Shown here: positions 8,610 through 18,114 of the stretch, in pieces | Layout: each line of letters starts with the position of its first letter | How positions within the stretch are numbered: the first letter of the stretch is position 1 | NCBI RefSeq assembly: GCF_036014215.1 | Contig: NZ_CP107922.1 | Location: 217,585-281,584 of the forward strand | Length of the DNA: 64,000 bases | Source of the DNA: Streptomyces sp. NBC_00440 | GTDB taxonomy: Bacteria > Actinomycetota > Actinomycetes > Streptomycetales > Streptomycetaceae | Direction: 5' to 3' | Notes under the pieces: model-generated | Database searches by the model: none | Told to the model about the DNA's origin: nothing | The model's input: the letters and a program-made list of their open reading frames with translations, nothing else | Translations under genes and position numbers: made by a program

Positions 8610-9500
8610 GTGCTCAACCTGTACTCCGCCCCGACCGCTGGCGGGATCTTCGACCGCCTGGACGCTGACTGGGCGACTCTGTGCGCGGACACCTCCGTCC
8701 AGAACGCCGTGGCCGATTGGCTCATGGCCGACAACCTGGCCGATGACGTCGCTGCCGTGACCGATTCCTGGGTGCGCACTCTGGGTCCCGCGCAGCTGCT
8801 CGCGATCCTCAAGCCGCGTACTGCGCACCTGCCGGATGAGCTGGCCGATGCCGTGCTGCGGGCCCTCCTCGTGCGCGCCGCCGGTCATGACCGATCGGCC
8901 ACGCTCGCTGCTCGCATCATCGTGCAGGCGATGATCCCGGCCGCGGTTCGTATGGCTCGCGGTCAGGTCCGCCCCTTCGGCGGCCGGTCCTTCGAGCACA
9001 TCGGCCACGTGACGGTCGTCGCTCTCTTCGAGGTGGCGTGCTCTGGCCGCATCCACCACCGGTCCGGCCGGCCGGCCGCGAACATCGCACTCGACGCTCT
9101 GAACCGGGTGTGCCGTGAGATCGCCCTCGAGTGTGAGGAACTCGGAGAATCCCTGGACGTCGCCGAGGATCTCGCCGACTCCGCACCCGGGCCTGCTGTC
9201 TGTGCCCGCGCGAGTTGGGTCAGCACCGCCGCGGCGGCCGCAGGACTCGAACCGGAACTCACCCGTGACGAAGCGGAAGTGAGCCGTGCGCGTCTGGAGC
9301 TCCTTGAGCTCGTCCTGGACGCGATGGAGGCCGGCACCCTCTCACCCGACGACGGGCGGGCGATCGCCTGGCACTACACCACCACTCCCGTCCCGGACGC
9401 CCGGGCCGCTTCTCTCGCCAACACCACCCCCGCCGCATGGCAGCGCCGACGCAGCCGCGCCGTGCAGCGGCTGAAGACCAGCCTCCAAACGGCCGCTTGA
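8610..9500 (+). CDS. Sigma-like plasmid protein downstream of iterons
   Basis: A 296-residue protein. I chose the GTG at 8610 because GAGAGGAG lies 7 bases upstream; the frame is open further upstream but there it runs through the repeat cluster. The overall look (helical N terminus, a basic central segment GQVRPFGGRSFEHIGHVTVV, and a C-terminal unit LSPDDGRAIAWHYTTTPVPD followed by WQRRRSRAVQRL) resembles sigma-70 family proteins, with a region-4-like end. Two copies of the upstream repeat fall inside its coding sequence, so it may be autoregulated or sit inside the recognised region. It heads toward the transfer operon and could be that operon's activator. This role is inference. Confidence 0.6.
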   Translation: MLNLYSAPTAGGIFDRLDADWATLCADTSVQNAVADWLMADNLADDVAAVTDSWVRTLGPAQLLAILKPRTAHLPDELADAVLRALLVRAAGHDRSATLAARIIVQAMIPAAVRMARGQVRPFGGRSFEHIGHVTVVALFEVACSGRIHHRSGRPAANIALDALNRVCREIALECEELGESLDVAEDLADSAPGPAVCARASWVSTAAAAAGLEPELTRDEAEVSRARLELLELVLDAMEAGTLSPDDGRAIAWHYTTTPVPDARAASLANTTPAAWQRRRSRAVQRLKTSLQTAA

Positions 9501-9540
9501 CCCTCCCTGATCCACCCACCCCGATACGAACGGAGTACCC

Positions 9541-9804
9541 ATGACCCCTCTCAAGAAGAATCTGGACGCGGACGAGGAGCGCGTCACCCGCGCCCACCGG
9601 CTACTGATCGGCCTCGGTGCCGCCCTCGTCCACCACCCGTTCGACGTCGCCACCCACGAGAGGCTGCGCGCCTTCCTGAGCGATGACGCCGAGACGGTCC
9701 TGATGTCCCTGCGCGTGCTGGAGCAACGGCCCGAGGCCGAGCTGCGCAAGCGGATCGCTGAACTCTCCGGCCACCACCTGCTTCCGCTCGGGGGCACAGC
9801 GTGA
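9541..9804 (+). CDS. Small soluble protein leading the transfer operon
   Basis: An 87-residue, mostly helical, charged protein with no membrane segment. The ATG is preceded by GGAG with good spacing. Its stop overlaps the next start (GTGA), so it is the first gene of the tightly packed transfer operon that runs to 18.1 kb. I do not recognise a family. A role as a small regulator or accessory of the secretion system is suggested only by position. Confidence 0.6.
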   Translation: MTPLKKNLDADEERVTRAHRLLIGLGAALVHHPFDVATHERLRAFLSDDAETVLMSLRVLEQRPEAELRKRIAELSGHHLLPLGGTA

Positions 9805-10931
9805 AGTCGCCCCTGCGGCCCCAACGGGCAAGAGGTGCCGGCACGGAGCAGGCCGACGCGAACGAGCAGGGCTGGTTCGTGGACGAGATGGGAGAAGAGG
9901 ACAGCCACAGCCAGGAGGCGTATCCGGCAGAGCAAGGAGGCTGGGCGACTGCCTCGGTGGGAGCCGTGGCCAACACCGTGGCCGTGATTCGGTGGACTGC
10001 CTGGGTCCTGCTGGTGTCAGGGCCTCTGCTGGGACTGCTCGCCCTCGCCAGCCAGCCGAGTGTGACCGCAGCGCCCCCGCCGGCTGTACAGAGGAGCCGC
10101 GGTGCGGAAGGCCAGGCGGGCCCGGCCGGCTTCGCCGCCCTGTATGTGACGGCGTACGTCGCAGCCGGGCAGGGCACCGAAAGCTCGCTGAGCCCGTACT
10201 TCCCAGATGTCCGTGACCTCACCCTGAGCGCGAAGCCCGGGTCACAGAAAGCGGAGCAGGCAGCCGCAGTGCGGGTGAAGCAGATGTCCGCCGGCTATTG
10301 GTCGGTCACGGTCGCCGCGCGGATCCCTCCCACCAGGGGATCGAAGACGAACGAGTCCGCCAGCAACACCGCTGAAGAAGCAGATCAGCCCGCCGGCAAC
10401 GCGCTGCGGTACTTCCAGGTCCCGGTCAAGGAGGCCGGCTCGGGCGCCCTGGTCGCGGTGGCGTTGCCCGCCGAGGTCTCGGCCCCCGGCCCGGGAGCGT
10501 CGCCGGAGCTCGACTACGGGCTCGCAGCCCCGGCCCAGTCCTCGGATGCGGCGGTCAAAACGCTGCAGGGGTTCCTGGGCGCGTATTTGACCGGCGGGAG
10601 CGACGACGTGGACCGCTACCTCGCCCCGCAGACGCATCTCTCGCCCATCTCGCCTGCGCCGTACAAGCAGGTGCAGATCGTCCAGCTCGCCGAGCACGGC
10701 ACCGACGAGCCAGGCAGCAACTGGCCCGCAGGCAAGGCACTGCCCGACAGGGCACAGCGCCAGCTGCTGGTCACCGTCGATGCCACCGGGACTGACGCCC
10801 AGACACGGCCCCTGACCTACGCCATCGCACTGGAAGCGCGCGCCGGGCGCTGGGAGATCTCATCCCTCGCCGCGGCGCCCGCTCTGAAGACCGTTCCGGC
10901 CACGGCCGGGCAAGAAGGAGAAGCCCCATGA
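9801..10931 (+). CDS. TcpC/VirB8-like conjugation protein
   Basis: A 376-residue bitopic membrane protein. It has an acidic cytoplasmic N terminus of about 60 residues, one transmembrane segment (about 61-85, WTAWVLLVSGPLLGLLALAS), and a large external part containing two alpha/beta domains of similar length. This is the layout of the TcpC family of Gram-positive conjugation proteins, which have two VirB8/NTF2-like domains and form part of the transfer channel. The following genes (small membrane proteins, VirB4-like ATPase, VirB6-like protein, cell-wall hydrolase) are the standard partners. Overlaps of 4 bases at both ends indicate coupled translation. The assignment rests on topology and context, because sequence motifs in this family are weak. 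Confidence 0.75.
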   Translation: MKSPLRPQRARGAGTEQADANEQGWFVDEMGEEDSHSQEAYPAEQGGWATASVGAVANTVAVIRWTAWVLLVSGPLLGLLALASQPSVTAAPPPAVQRSRGAEGQAGPAGFAALYVTAYVAAGQGTESSLSPYFPDVRDLTLSAKPGSQKAEQAAAVRVKQMSAGYWSVTVAARIPPTRGSKTNESASNTAEEADQPAGNALRYFQVPVKEAGSGALVAVALPAEVSAPGPGASPELDYGLAAPAQSSDAAVKTLQGFLGAYLTGGSDDVDRYLAPQTHLSPISPAPYKQVQIVQLAEHGTDEPGSNWPAGKALPDRAQRQLLVTVDATGTDAQTRPLTYAIALEARAGRWEISSLAAAPALKTVPATAGQEGEAP

Positions 10932-11257
10932 TGACAACGCACGCAGTACTGGCGGCCGGAGAGCTCGGCGACATCAGGACGCTCGGCGCGAACCTGAAAG
11001 ACATCCTCATCAACGTGATCGTCCCGCTGATGTGCATCGCCTTCGTGGTCTGGTCGTGGTTCAAGACCAAGTCGGCGGTGACCGCTCTGGTCGCCTGCGT
11101 CGCGGCAGGGGCGGTCTGGTGGGGCGTTACCAACCTCGCGACGCTACGCGACAAGACCGGTGAGGACCTCAACCCGTCAGGCCAGTCCCAGTCGGCCGTG
11201 GTGCACGTAGTTGCCGACATTCCCGGCACCCTCCCCGCGGTGCGAGGTGAGCAGTGA
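10928..11257 (+). CDS. Small two-span membrane protein of the transfer system
   Basis: A 109-residue protein with two strongly hydrophobic segments (about 27-47 and 51-72) and a polar C-terminal tail. Size, topology and position between the TcpC-like and the next small membrane gene fit a VirB2- or TcpD-type component of Gram-positive type IV secretion. It has no cleavable signal that I can see. It is ATGA-coupled to both neighbours. The exact family is uncertain. Confidence 0.65.
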   Translation: MMTTHAVLAAGELGDIRTLGANLKDILINVIVPLMCIAFVVWSWFKTKSAVTALVACVAAGAVWWGVTNLATLRDKTGEDLNPSGQSQSAVVHVVADIPGTLPAVRGEQ

Positions 11258-11922
11258 GTACCGCGACGGCCGGGGGAGCGGACAGTGAGGTGCTGGTCGG
11301 GCGGTGCTACACCAAAGCCCGACGGCACCCTTTGATGATCGGCAGGATTCCCGGTGGGCGGGGGCGCCTGTGGGGCGGCCCCTACACGGTGCCGCAAGTG
11401 ATCGTGCTGGTCGTCTCGTTCCTGCTGCTGATCCTCACCCGCCCGCTGTGGGCGCATTTCGGGCTGGTGGACGTTCTCATCGCTCTCGGTGTGCCCTTTG
11501 GGCTGTCGCTCCTGGTGCGGCATATCCACATCGACGGGCGCAATCCGCTGGCGGTGGCTGCCAGCGCGGTTGGGATGCTCGCGACGCCGCACGGCGGCCG
11601 GATGGGCGGGCGCCCGCTCAGCTCGCCCGGCCACCGGAGGCTGATCGGGGCCTGCACCCTCACCTGGGACCCGCAGCGCACCGAGGAGGAAGCGCCGGGA
11701 CCCGTCGCGTCGTGGGCCCCGCGCGCCCGGGCCCCGAGAGTGATCGCGGCTGCCGCACCCATGGTGCCCGCGCCCAACACCGCTCGGACTGCTGCCCGGC
11801 CGCCCGGGCAGCCGCGGGTGCAGTCGAGGGCCAGCGCGTTGCTCGCAGCCCGCCCGCTCGACGACAGCCGCCAGAGATCGCTGTCTGACTCTTCAACCGC
11901 TGAGGGAGTGGTGTCGCGATGA
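11254..11922 (+). CDS. TcpE/VirB3-like membrane protein
   Basis: A 222-residue protein. After a 47-residue cytoplasmic lead there are two adjacent transmembrane segments (about 48-66 and 72-90), then a long basic, Ala/Pro/Arg-rich cytoplasmic tail. Small two-span proteins directly upstream of the VirB4-like ATPase correspond to TcpE/PrgI/VirB3 in other systems, where they anchor the ATPase to the membrane. It overlaps the ATPase gene by 4 bases. Confidence in its role rests on this fixed gene order; the basic tail is longer than usual. Confidence 0.65.
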   Translation: MSTATAGGADSEVLVGRCYTKARRHPLMIGRIPGGRGRLWGGPYTVPQVIVLVVSFLLLILTRPLWAHFGLVDVLIALGVPFGLSLLVRHIHIDGRNPLAVAASAVGMLATPHGGRMGGRPLSSPGHRRLIGACTLTWDPQRTEEEAPGPVASWAPRARAPRVIAAAAPMVPAPNTARTAARPPGQPRVQSRASALLAARPLDDSRQRSLSDSSTAEGVVSR

Positions 11923-14474
11923 GGATGCCAGTACGTCATCTGGCCGGGAACGTCGTCTGGACGGTCAACGGCACGGTGTGGGCGCTGTTTCGGGTGCAGG
12001 GCGCCGATCAGGCGAACACCTCGCGCAAGGCCAAGCAGCAGCGGCTGGGAATGCTGGAGTCTCTGGTCAAGCAGCTGCGCGGCGAATCGATGCTTTTGTC
12101 GCTGTGCCCGCAGGTCGACCCGGTCTCCGTGGTCAAGAAGATGACCGCGGGCATCAACATGGCCGCCTCCCCGCGGTACACGCAGCTCGCGCACCGGGTC
12201 CTGGACCAGCTGGAGCAGCTGGAGCTGACCGGGCGTACCGACTGGCTCGCGGTGCCGTTGCCCGCATCGCGCCGGCAGACGGTCCGCGACGCGGTCGCAG
12301 CCGCGCGGGCCGAAGTCGCCCTCCAGCTGGGCCTGCTGCCTGCTGCGATCTCAGCCGCCGATGAGATGGAGCGCCTGGACCAGGCGGCGGCGCTCGCGTC
12401 AATGTGGCCCTCGGGTATCCATATGCGGCCCGCGACATCGGCGGAGATCTTGTGGGTCTACGGGCACAGCGCCCGGCGCGGTGTCCTCGAGCCGCTGCTG
12501 CCGGAAGGCCAGCGCGCCACGGTGGGACGAGGCCGCGGCCGCGGTGCGGCAGCCCTGGGGCAGGTAGTCCTAGCCGAAGGCGGTGAGCACATCGCCGAGG
12601 ACCTGAGGGAGGCGAAGGGCCAGAGCCGGGGGCGGCGGCGTGCGGGAAATCCGTTCGCCCGGCGGTGGCTGGAGGTGACCACCGAATGGGGGCCCTCCTA
12701 CCAGGCCATGCTCGCCCTGGCCGAGATGCCCGAAGCGTTCACCTTCCCCGGCTCCGAATACCTCGCCAACCTCGACCAGTTCAGCTTCCCCGTGGACTGG
12801 GTGGTGCGCCTGTCGGTGAGCGACGGCGCCACCGCGGAAGCCAAGACCCGCCGCAAGGCGCGGGAGCTGGCCAACCAGTACAGCGAGTACGAGGGCGAGA
12901 CCGCGGGTGTGCCGGCCTCTGTCGACAAGGCCGTCGGAGGACTGGACGAGTACCGGGAGCGCCTGACCGCCTCGACCACCGAGGTAGAGGTGCGGGCGAT
13001 GGGTGCCTTGTGCGTGTGGGGCGGCACCCCGCAGGAGGCAGAACGGCGGGCCGGTGAACTCGCCGGGTACTTCGCCGGGAACCAGTACACCTTCGCCCGG
13101 CCGCGCGGTGAGCAGGAGAGCCTCTGGTACGGGATGCTGCCCGGCGCCCGCACCCCGAAAGTGATGATGCAGTACGCGCAATACCTCCTCGCCCGGGACT
13201 TCGCGATGGCCGGCCCCTTCACCGGCGGCGGCCTGGGCGACGACTGCGGCCCGCTGTACGGGCTGCAGCTGACCGGCGGCGGGGTACGGCCTGTCCTGAT
13301 CGACTGGAGCCGGGGCCCGCGCAAGCATGCCTCGGCCAGCGCCGCCTACTGCGGTGAGCTCGGCGCGGGCAAGTCCGTGGCGATGAAGGCTGCGGTGTAT
13401 TTCGCCCTGTCCGCGGGCCGCCGGGCGGGGTCGCGCACCAGCCGGGGGCGTGCGGTGATCGTGGATCGTACGCCCCAGCAGGAATGGGTGCGCTTCGCGC
13501 GCTCCTGCCCCGGCGAAACGCAAGTCATCACCATCGACAACACCGCCTCGGTGTCGCTGGACCCGCTGCGGATCTTCACCAAGAAAGCTGAGGCGCAGCG
13601 GTTCACCGAGTCCTTCCTGACGTTGCTGCTGGGTATGTCGCCGATGGACGACGAGGGGATCGCGTTGTCCGAGGCGATCGAGTCGGTCCTTTCCGAGGAA
13701 GCGCCCTCCCTGCGGCGCCTGGCCGAGGAGCTCGCCACCCGGGGCGCTGAGGACCCGCACTCGCTGACCGTGTCCCGGCGCCTGAAAGCGGTCCAGCGCA
13801 AGGACCTCTCCCGGGCCCTGTTCGACGAATCGCTCCCCGTGGTGCGTGACTCTGACGCCGACACAGTGGTCTTCTCCGTGGCCTCGCTCGCCCTGCCCAA
13901 GAAACGGGAGATGGACGGCGGCCGGCTCGACCGCATGGAGTGGGAAAAGACGTTCGGGCGGGCCGCGATGTACCTGATCGCCGCCCTGTGCCGGAAGATC
14001 GCTTACGCCCGGCCGGAAGAGTTCGTCGCCGTGGTGTGGGACGAGTGCTGGTGGCTGACCTCGAGTCCGGAAGGTCTGGAGCTCCTGGTTGAGATCGTCC
14101 GCGACGGCCGCAAGCACAACACCGGCGCCCTGGTCGGCTCCCACGACCCCGACGACATCGGGCCCGCGAGCAGCGAACTCGGCCGGATCCTCCTGGGGCT
14201 CATCCCCCGCAAATTTTTGTTCCGCCACCAGGATGCCGCCCTCGCGCGGCGCGGCTTGGAGTTCCTGGGCTGCGACCCGCAGGACGAGGACCTCCTCGCC
14301 CTGGTCACCAGCGGCCTCTCACCGATCAACTTGTCGGACGAGGAACAGGCGGCACGCGCAGGGGAGTGCCTGCACCGGGACCTGATGGGCCGTATCGGCA
14401 CCATGCAGGTCCTCATTCCCGCCGACCCTCAGGCAGCCGAGAACATCCACTCCCAGCCCGTCCTCGCCGCATGA
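11919..14474 (+). CDS. VirB4-like conjugation ATPase
   Basis: An 851-residue ATPase of the VirB4/ConE/TcpF type, the motor that powers substrate movement through and assembly of the type IV secretion channel. The Walker A motif GELGAGKS covers about residues 479-486 with K485, and the Walker B motif VVWDECWWL has D708-E709. A C-terminal sensor-like segment follows (GRKHNTGALVGSHDPDDIGP). The N-terminal 450 residues match the typical VirB4 barrel-containing region in length. Gene order (TcpE-like before, VirB6-like after) fits. It has no transmembrane segment, so it should be membrane-associated through partners. The call is firm; directly coupled ATGA overlaps occur on both sides. Confidence 0.9.
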   Translation: MRMPVRHLAGNVVWTVNGTVWALFRVQGADQANTSRKAKQQRLGMLESLVKQLRGESMLLSLCPQVDPVSVVKKMTAGINMAASPRYTQLAHRVLDQLEQLELTGRTDWLAVPLPASRRQTVRDAVAAARAEVALQLGLLPAAISAADEMERLDQAAALASMWPSGIHMRPATSAEILWVYGHSARRGVLEPLLPEGQRATVGRGRGRGAAALGQVVLAEGGEHIAEDLREAKGQSRGRRRAGNPFARRWLEVTTEWGPSYQAMLALAEMPEAFTFPGSEYLANLDQFSFPVDWVVRLSVSDGATAEAKTRRKARELANQYSEYEGETAGVPASVDKAVGGLDEYRERLTASTTEVEVRAMGALCVWGGTPQEAERRAGELAGYFAGNQYTFARPRGEQESLWYGMLPGARTPKVMMQYAQYLLARDFAMAGPFTGGGLGDDCGPLYGLQLTGGGVRPVLIDWSRGPRKHASASAAYCGELGAGKSVAMKAAVYFALSAGRRAGSRTSRGRAVIVDRTPQQEWVRFARSCPGETQVITIDNTASVSLDPLRIFTKKAEAQRFTESFLTLLLGMSPMDDEGIALSEAIESVLSEEAPSLRRLAEELATRGAEDPHSLTVSRRLKAVQRKDLSRALFDESLPVVRDSDADTVVFSVASLALPKKREMDGGRLDRMEWEKTFGRAAMYLIAALCRKIAYARPEEFVAVVWDECWWLTSSPEGLELLVEIVRDGRKHNTGALVGSHDPDDIGPASSELGRILLGLIPRKFLFRHQDAALARRGLEFLGCDPQDEDLLALVTSGLSPINLSDEEQAARAGECLHRDLMGRIGTMQVLIPADPQAAENIHSQPVLAA

Positions 14475-17011
14475 GCGGGTACACAGCGGGACAGCGGCCG
14501 CGCATAGGCCAGGCACAAGATGTCAGGGCCGGAGCCTGGTGGGTAGTGCACCCCGGGCGGGCCGTGCTCGCCGCAGTGGTCATGCTGCTGCTCGCCCTCA
14601 TCACGTCGCTACTGCTCGCAGGGTCGGCCGGGGCAGACGACACATCCCCTGTCCCGGGCCCGACTCCCGGACTGACGCCGGCCGGGCCGGCCAATCTCCT
14701 CCCGCCCGCGTCGCCCTCCCCGAGCGGCACGACTGCACCAGCTACACCGGCGCCGCCGACAAGCACCCCGAGTAAGCCGAGCAAGGGGGAGACGGAGAAG
14801 GAGCGGCTCTCCCAGTTCGACAAGCGTGTTGCGCAGTACAAGAAGGACCGGCGCAACGGCGGAGTCCTGTCCGCGTTCGAGGTCACCGACAGGGATGGCA
14901 ACCCCGTCTCCTCCTACCGGGTGTTCTCCGATACCGGCAGCTGGAAGGACTGGGACCTGCACATCGATTCGTTCCTCGTCGAAAATCTTTTCCTCGCCTC
15001 GAAGTGGCTGGTCAGTTTCGCCTGCTTCCTCATCGCCTGGTCCCTGTCGTTCAAGCTGGCCGGCCTCCTCCTCAAGCCGGCCCTCGCGGTCTCCACGTCC
15101 CTCTACTCCAACGTCATGGTCCAGCTCGGCCTCCCCAGCTTGTTCCTGACCTACGCCGGGACCGTTGCCGCCTGGCATTTCATGTTCGGCAACCGGGTCC
15201 GCGGCTGGGGTGAGACAGCCGCCGCCCTGGTGATCTCCGCGCTCGCCCTCACCACGTTCGCCGCCCCGCCGACGATGCTGCTCTCCGAACAGAGCGGCGC
15301 CGTCGGCACGACACGGCAGCTGGCCACCGAGGTGGCCGCCCTGGTCCTGCAGAACGAGGAAACCCCCAAAGGCCCGGCCACGATGAGCGGCTGGGAAACC
15401 GTCAGCGCTGCCCGTCTGGCACGCCCGATCACCGACGAGCTGGTCGACGCGTTCGTCGTACGCCCGGCGATGCTGCTCTCCTACGGGCAGACCTTCGACG
15501 GGAAATGCGCGAAGAGCTTCCGCGACTCACGCATCCGGCAGGCCGTCCTGGACGCCCAGGTCGACGACGCGGTGAACTCCAAGTCGACCGACCAGCTGAA
15601 GAAACTGCCCTGGATCGGCTCGCTCATCCCCGACGCCAGCAGCACGCTCCCCGACAGCCTGCGCGACCTGGTCCAGGGCGACGGCCCCGTAAAAGACTTC
15701 GAGAAGACCTGCGTCAAAGGCGATACCGGGGCGCTGAAGAAGGCGTCCGTGGACAAGGTCGGCGGCGCGGCCTTCATGACCTTCGCCGCGTTCCTGGTCT
15801 GCCTGTTCATCGTCATCGTGGCCGGCGCGTTCCTGATGTCGCAGGTGTGGATCGCTTTCGAAGCGATGATCGCCCGGGTCGCCTTCACCGTCGGGGTGCT
15901 GCCCGGGCCGGGACGGGCCTGGCTCTGGGCCAGAGGCGCCTCCGTCCTCAAATCCCTCGCCCTGATGGTCCTGTCCGTCGTCTCCCTCGCCGTGCTGATC
16001 CTCGTCATCAAAGCGATCCTCAACACCCCGGAGAAAGACCTGCCCGGCGGGCTCACCGTGCGGTTCATCGTCATCGACATCCTGTGCATCGGCGGCTTCA
16101 TCTTCCGCAAACGCCTCACCGCCACCACCAAGAAGATGGCCATGCGCGCTCGCGCCCGGATCGGCTCCAGCCCCCTCGGCGGAGCAGCGCCGGCAGACCT
16201 CGGGCAGCAGAGCCCAAAGGGCCACCTCGGCCGCAGGCTCGCGGTCGGCGCGCTGATGCTCGGTGCGATGGCAGCGACCGGCGGCACCGGTGCCGCCGCC
16301 ATGGGAACCACGGGCGGGGTACGCGGCAGTGCCGCTCTGGCCGCCCGGCTCAGCCGCAGTGGCGGCCGCGCCATCGGCGGCACGGTGAAGGCCGCCGCCA
16401 GCACCACAGGCTCCGCGCTCAGAGGCGGTGTTGCGCTGGGGAAGGTCGGGCTGAAGTCCACAGTGGGGCTGCCGGTGTACGGGCCGCGGGCCGCACGGCT
16501 GGTGGGTTCGGCTGCACGGCAGCTGCCGGCGCAGGCGTCCAGCGCTGTGAGTGGCGGAGTCCAGCAGCTTCAGCAGCGGCTGACCGACATCCAGCAGCGA
16601 TACGTACATCCCGCGCAGAACTTCACCGGCGAGTACACCCACAACCTGCGCTCCCTCGGCCGCCTCGTCACCGGCCGCAGCCAGCAAGGCCCCTACATCC
16701 CACGCCACCGACCGCTGCCCCCGCCTGCCTCGCGTCGATCCACTGTTCCGGCAGCAGGTGTTCCTGCGCACCCCCCGTTCCCCGCCCCTGCCCCTGCCCC
16801 GGCTCCCGTTCCGCCCGCGCGGCGCCGGCCCGTTCCGGCGCGGGTTCCGCAACCCCCTGCCAGTACGGCTCAGGCCGCGCTGCAGCAGCGCCTGCACCGC
16901 ATCCGAACCCGCCAGGCAGCAACATCGCCGCACCAGCCAACTCCGCCGGCGGCGCCTGCCGTTCGTCCACCGCGGGCACGGCCCGCGCCCCGCCGAGGGG
17001 GCCGACCGTGA
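14471..17011 (+). CDS. VirB6-like polytopic conjugation protein
   Basis: An 846-residue membrane protein. The ATG at 14471 overlaps the stop of the ATPase gene (ATGA), so the in-frame extension further upstream is not used. It starts with a membrane segment or signal (about 30-52, LAAVVMLLLALITSLLLAG), then a Pro/Thr/Ser-rich stretch and at least six hydrophobic segments between residues 170 and 560 (for example WLVSFACFLIAWSLSFKLAG). The C-terminal 280 residues are basic, Ala/Gly- and then Pro-rich and probably disordered. This matches VirB6/TrbL/TcpH-type channel proteins of Gram-positive conjugation systems. The next gene is GTGA-coupled. Confidence 0.8.
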   Translation: MSGYTAGQRPRIGQAQDVRAGAWWVVHPGRAVLAAVVMLLLALITSLLLAGSAGADDTSPVPGPTPGLTPAGPANLLPPASPSPSGTTAPATPAPPTSTPSKPSKGETEKERLSQFDKRVAQYKKDRRNGGVLSAFEVTDRDGNPVSSYRVFSDTGSWKDWDLHIDSFLVENLFLASKWLVSFACFLIAWSLSFKLAGLLLKPALAVSTSLYSNVMVQLGLPSLFLTYAGTVAAWHFMFGNRVRGWGETAAALVISALALTTFAAPPTMLLSEQSGAVGTTRQLATEVAALVLQNEETPKGPATMSGWETVSAARLARPITDELVDAFVVRPAMLLSYGQTFDGKCAKSFRDSRIRQAVLDAQVDDAVNSKSTDQLKKLPWIGSLIPDASSTLPDSLRDLVQGDGPVKDFEKTCVKGDTGALKKASVDKVGGAAFMTFAAFLVCLFIVIVAGAFLMSQVWIAFEAMIARVAFTVGVLPGPGRAWLWARGASVLKSLALMVLSVVSLAVLILVIKAILNTPEKDLPGGLTVRFIVIDILCIGGFIFRKRLTATTKKMAMRARARIGSSPLGGAAPADLGQQSPKGHLGRRLAVGALMLGAMAATGGTGAAAMGTTGGVRGSAALAARLSRSGGRAIGGTVKAAASTTGSALRGGVALGKVGLKSTVGLPVYGPRAARLVGSAARQLPAQASSAVSGGVQQLQQRLTDIQQRYVHPAQNFTGEYTHNLRSLGRLVTGRSQQGPYIPRHRPLPPPASRRSTVPAAGVPAHPPFPAPAPAPAPVPPARRRPVPARVPQPPASTAQAALQQRLHRIRTRQAATSPHQPTPPAAPAVRPPRARPAPRRGGRP

Positions 17012-18114
17012 ACGGAAAGAGAGCAGCTCTGCTCGTCGGCGCCCTGCTGTGCCCTGGAGTGCTGCTCCTCGCAGTGATCATCCTGTTCGTGGCCGCTGTC
17101 GCCGGCGGTGCTGCCGACCACGAAGACGACACCGGCGCAGACGCCGCCGGGTGGGCCACTCCGGCACAGGTCGACGGCATCAACCCGGTGATGCTCGACG
17201 CGTACGGAAAGGCTGCCCAGTCCGTCACCCGGCTCCGGCCCCAGTGCAAGGGGATGCGGTGGTCCATCGTCGCCGGCATAGGGAAGATCGAGTCCAACCA
17301 CGCCGCCGGCCGCCACATCGCAGCCGACGGAGCCATCACCCCGCACATCCTCGGCCCCCGCCTCGACGGCAGCGGCGTCGGCGGAAACACCAGCGCGATC
17401 TCCGACACCGACGGCGGGCGCCTGGACGGAGACCCCCAGTTCGACCGGGCCGTGGGACCGATGCAGTTCCTGCCCGGCACCTGGAACGGGAGCAGCTGGC
17501 AGGACGGGAACGGCGACGGCGTCAAAGACCCGCACAACGCCTTCGACGCAGCCCTGGGCACCGCCGTCTACCTGTGCGGCACCGGGGCCGTCGACCTCAG
17601 CAAACAAGATCAGCTCGACAAGGCGATCTTGCGCTACAACCACTCCCAGACCTACGTCAATGACGTCACCGGTTGGATCCGTACGTACGACCAGACGGGC
17701 GCTTCCTCCAGCGACACCGCTGTCGGCGGGCGTGCCGGTGCTGTCATCGAGGCTGCCCGCGCCCAGCTCGGCGGCAAGTACGTCTGGGGCGGCGGCGACA
17801 TCAACGGCCCCACCAAAGGCGGCTTCGACTGCTCCGGCCTCATGCTCTACGCCTTCCACCAAGGCGCCGGCATCACCCTGCCCCGCACCTCACAGACCCA
17901 GCGCACGGTCGGAACCAAAGTCTCCAACCGCAGCCAGTTGCAGCCCGGCGACCTCATCGTCTTCAACAACGACGGCGCCTGGGGACACGTCGGACTTTAT
18001 GTCGGAGGCGGCCAGATGATCGACGCCCCCAACCCGTCAAAGCCAATCGAGCAGGTCGCCGTCACCACGGGATACTGGACGCAGTTCGACTGGGACATCC
18101 GCCGGGTCCTGTGA
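17008..18114 (+). CDS. Transglycosylase / NlpC-P60 cell-wall hydrolase of the transfer system
   Basis: A 368-residue, membrane-anchored, two-domain peptidoglycan hydrolase that would open the wall for the conjugation channel. A single hydrophobic segment (about 7-31) leads into a lytic-transglycosylase-like domain with the probable catalytic Glu at residue 95 (GKIESNHA). The C-terminal domain is NlpC/P60 with the catalytic Cys275 (FDCSGLML) and His327 (WGHVGLYVGG). Both domains look intact. The GTG at 17008 overlaps the preceding stop (GTGA); the frame is open further upstream only as a shadow of the VirB6-like gene. It closes the first transfer operon. Such VirB1-like fusions are the rule in Gram-positive systems (TcpG/CwlT type). 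Confidence 0.92.
   Translation: MNGKRAALLVGALLCPGVLLLAVIILFVAAVAGGAADHEDDTGADAAGWATPAQVDGINPVMLDAYGKAAQSVTRLRPQCKGMRWSIVAGIGKIESNHAAGRHIAADGAITPHILGPRLDGSGVGGNTSAISDTDGGRLDGDPQFDRAVGPMQFLPGTWNGSSWQDGNGDGVKDPHNAFDAALGTAVYLCGTGAVDLSKQDQLDKAILRYNHSQTYVNDVTGWIRTYDQTGASSSDTAVGGRAGAVIEAARAQLGGKYVWGGGDINGPTKGGFDCSGLMLYAFHQGAGITLPRTSQTQRTVGTKVSNRSQLQPGDLIVFNNDGAWGHVGLYVGGGQMIDAPNPSKPIEQVAVTTGYWTQFDWDIRRVL

Noticed and set aside
15505-17007. Upstream in-frame extension of the wall hydrolase
   Set aside because: It lies inside the VirB6-like gene in another frame and has shadow composition. The GTG at 17008 with stop overlap and a following membrane segment is a better start.
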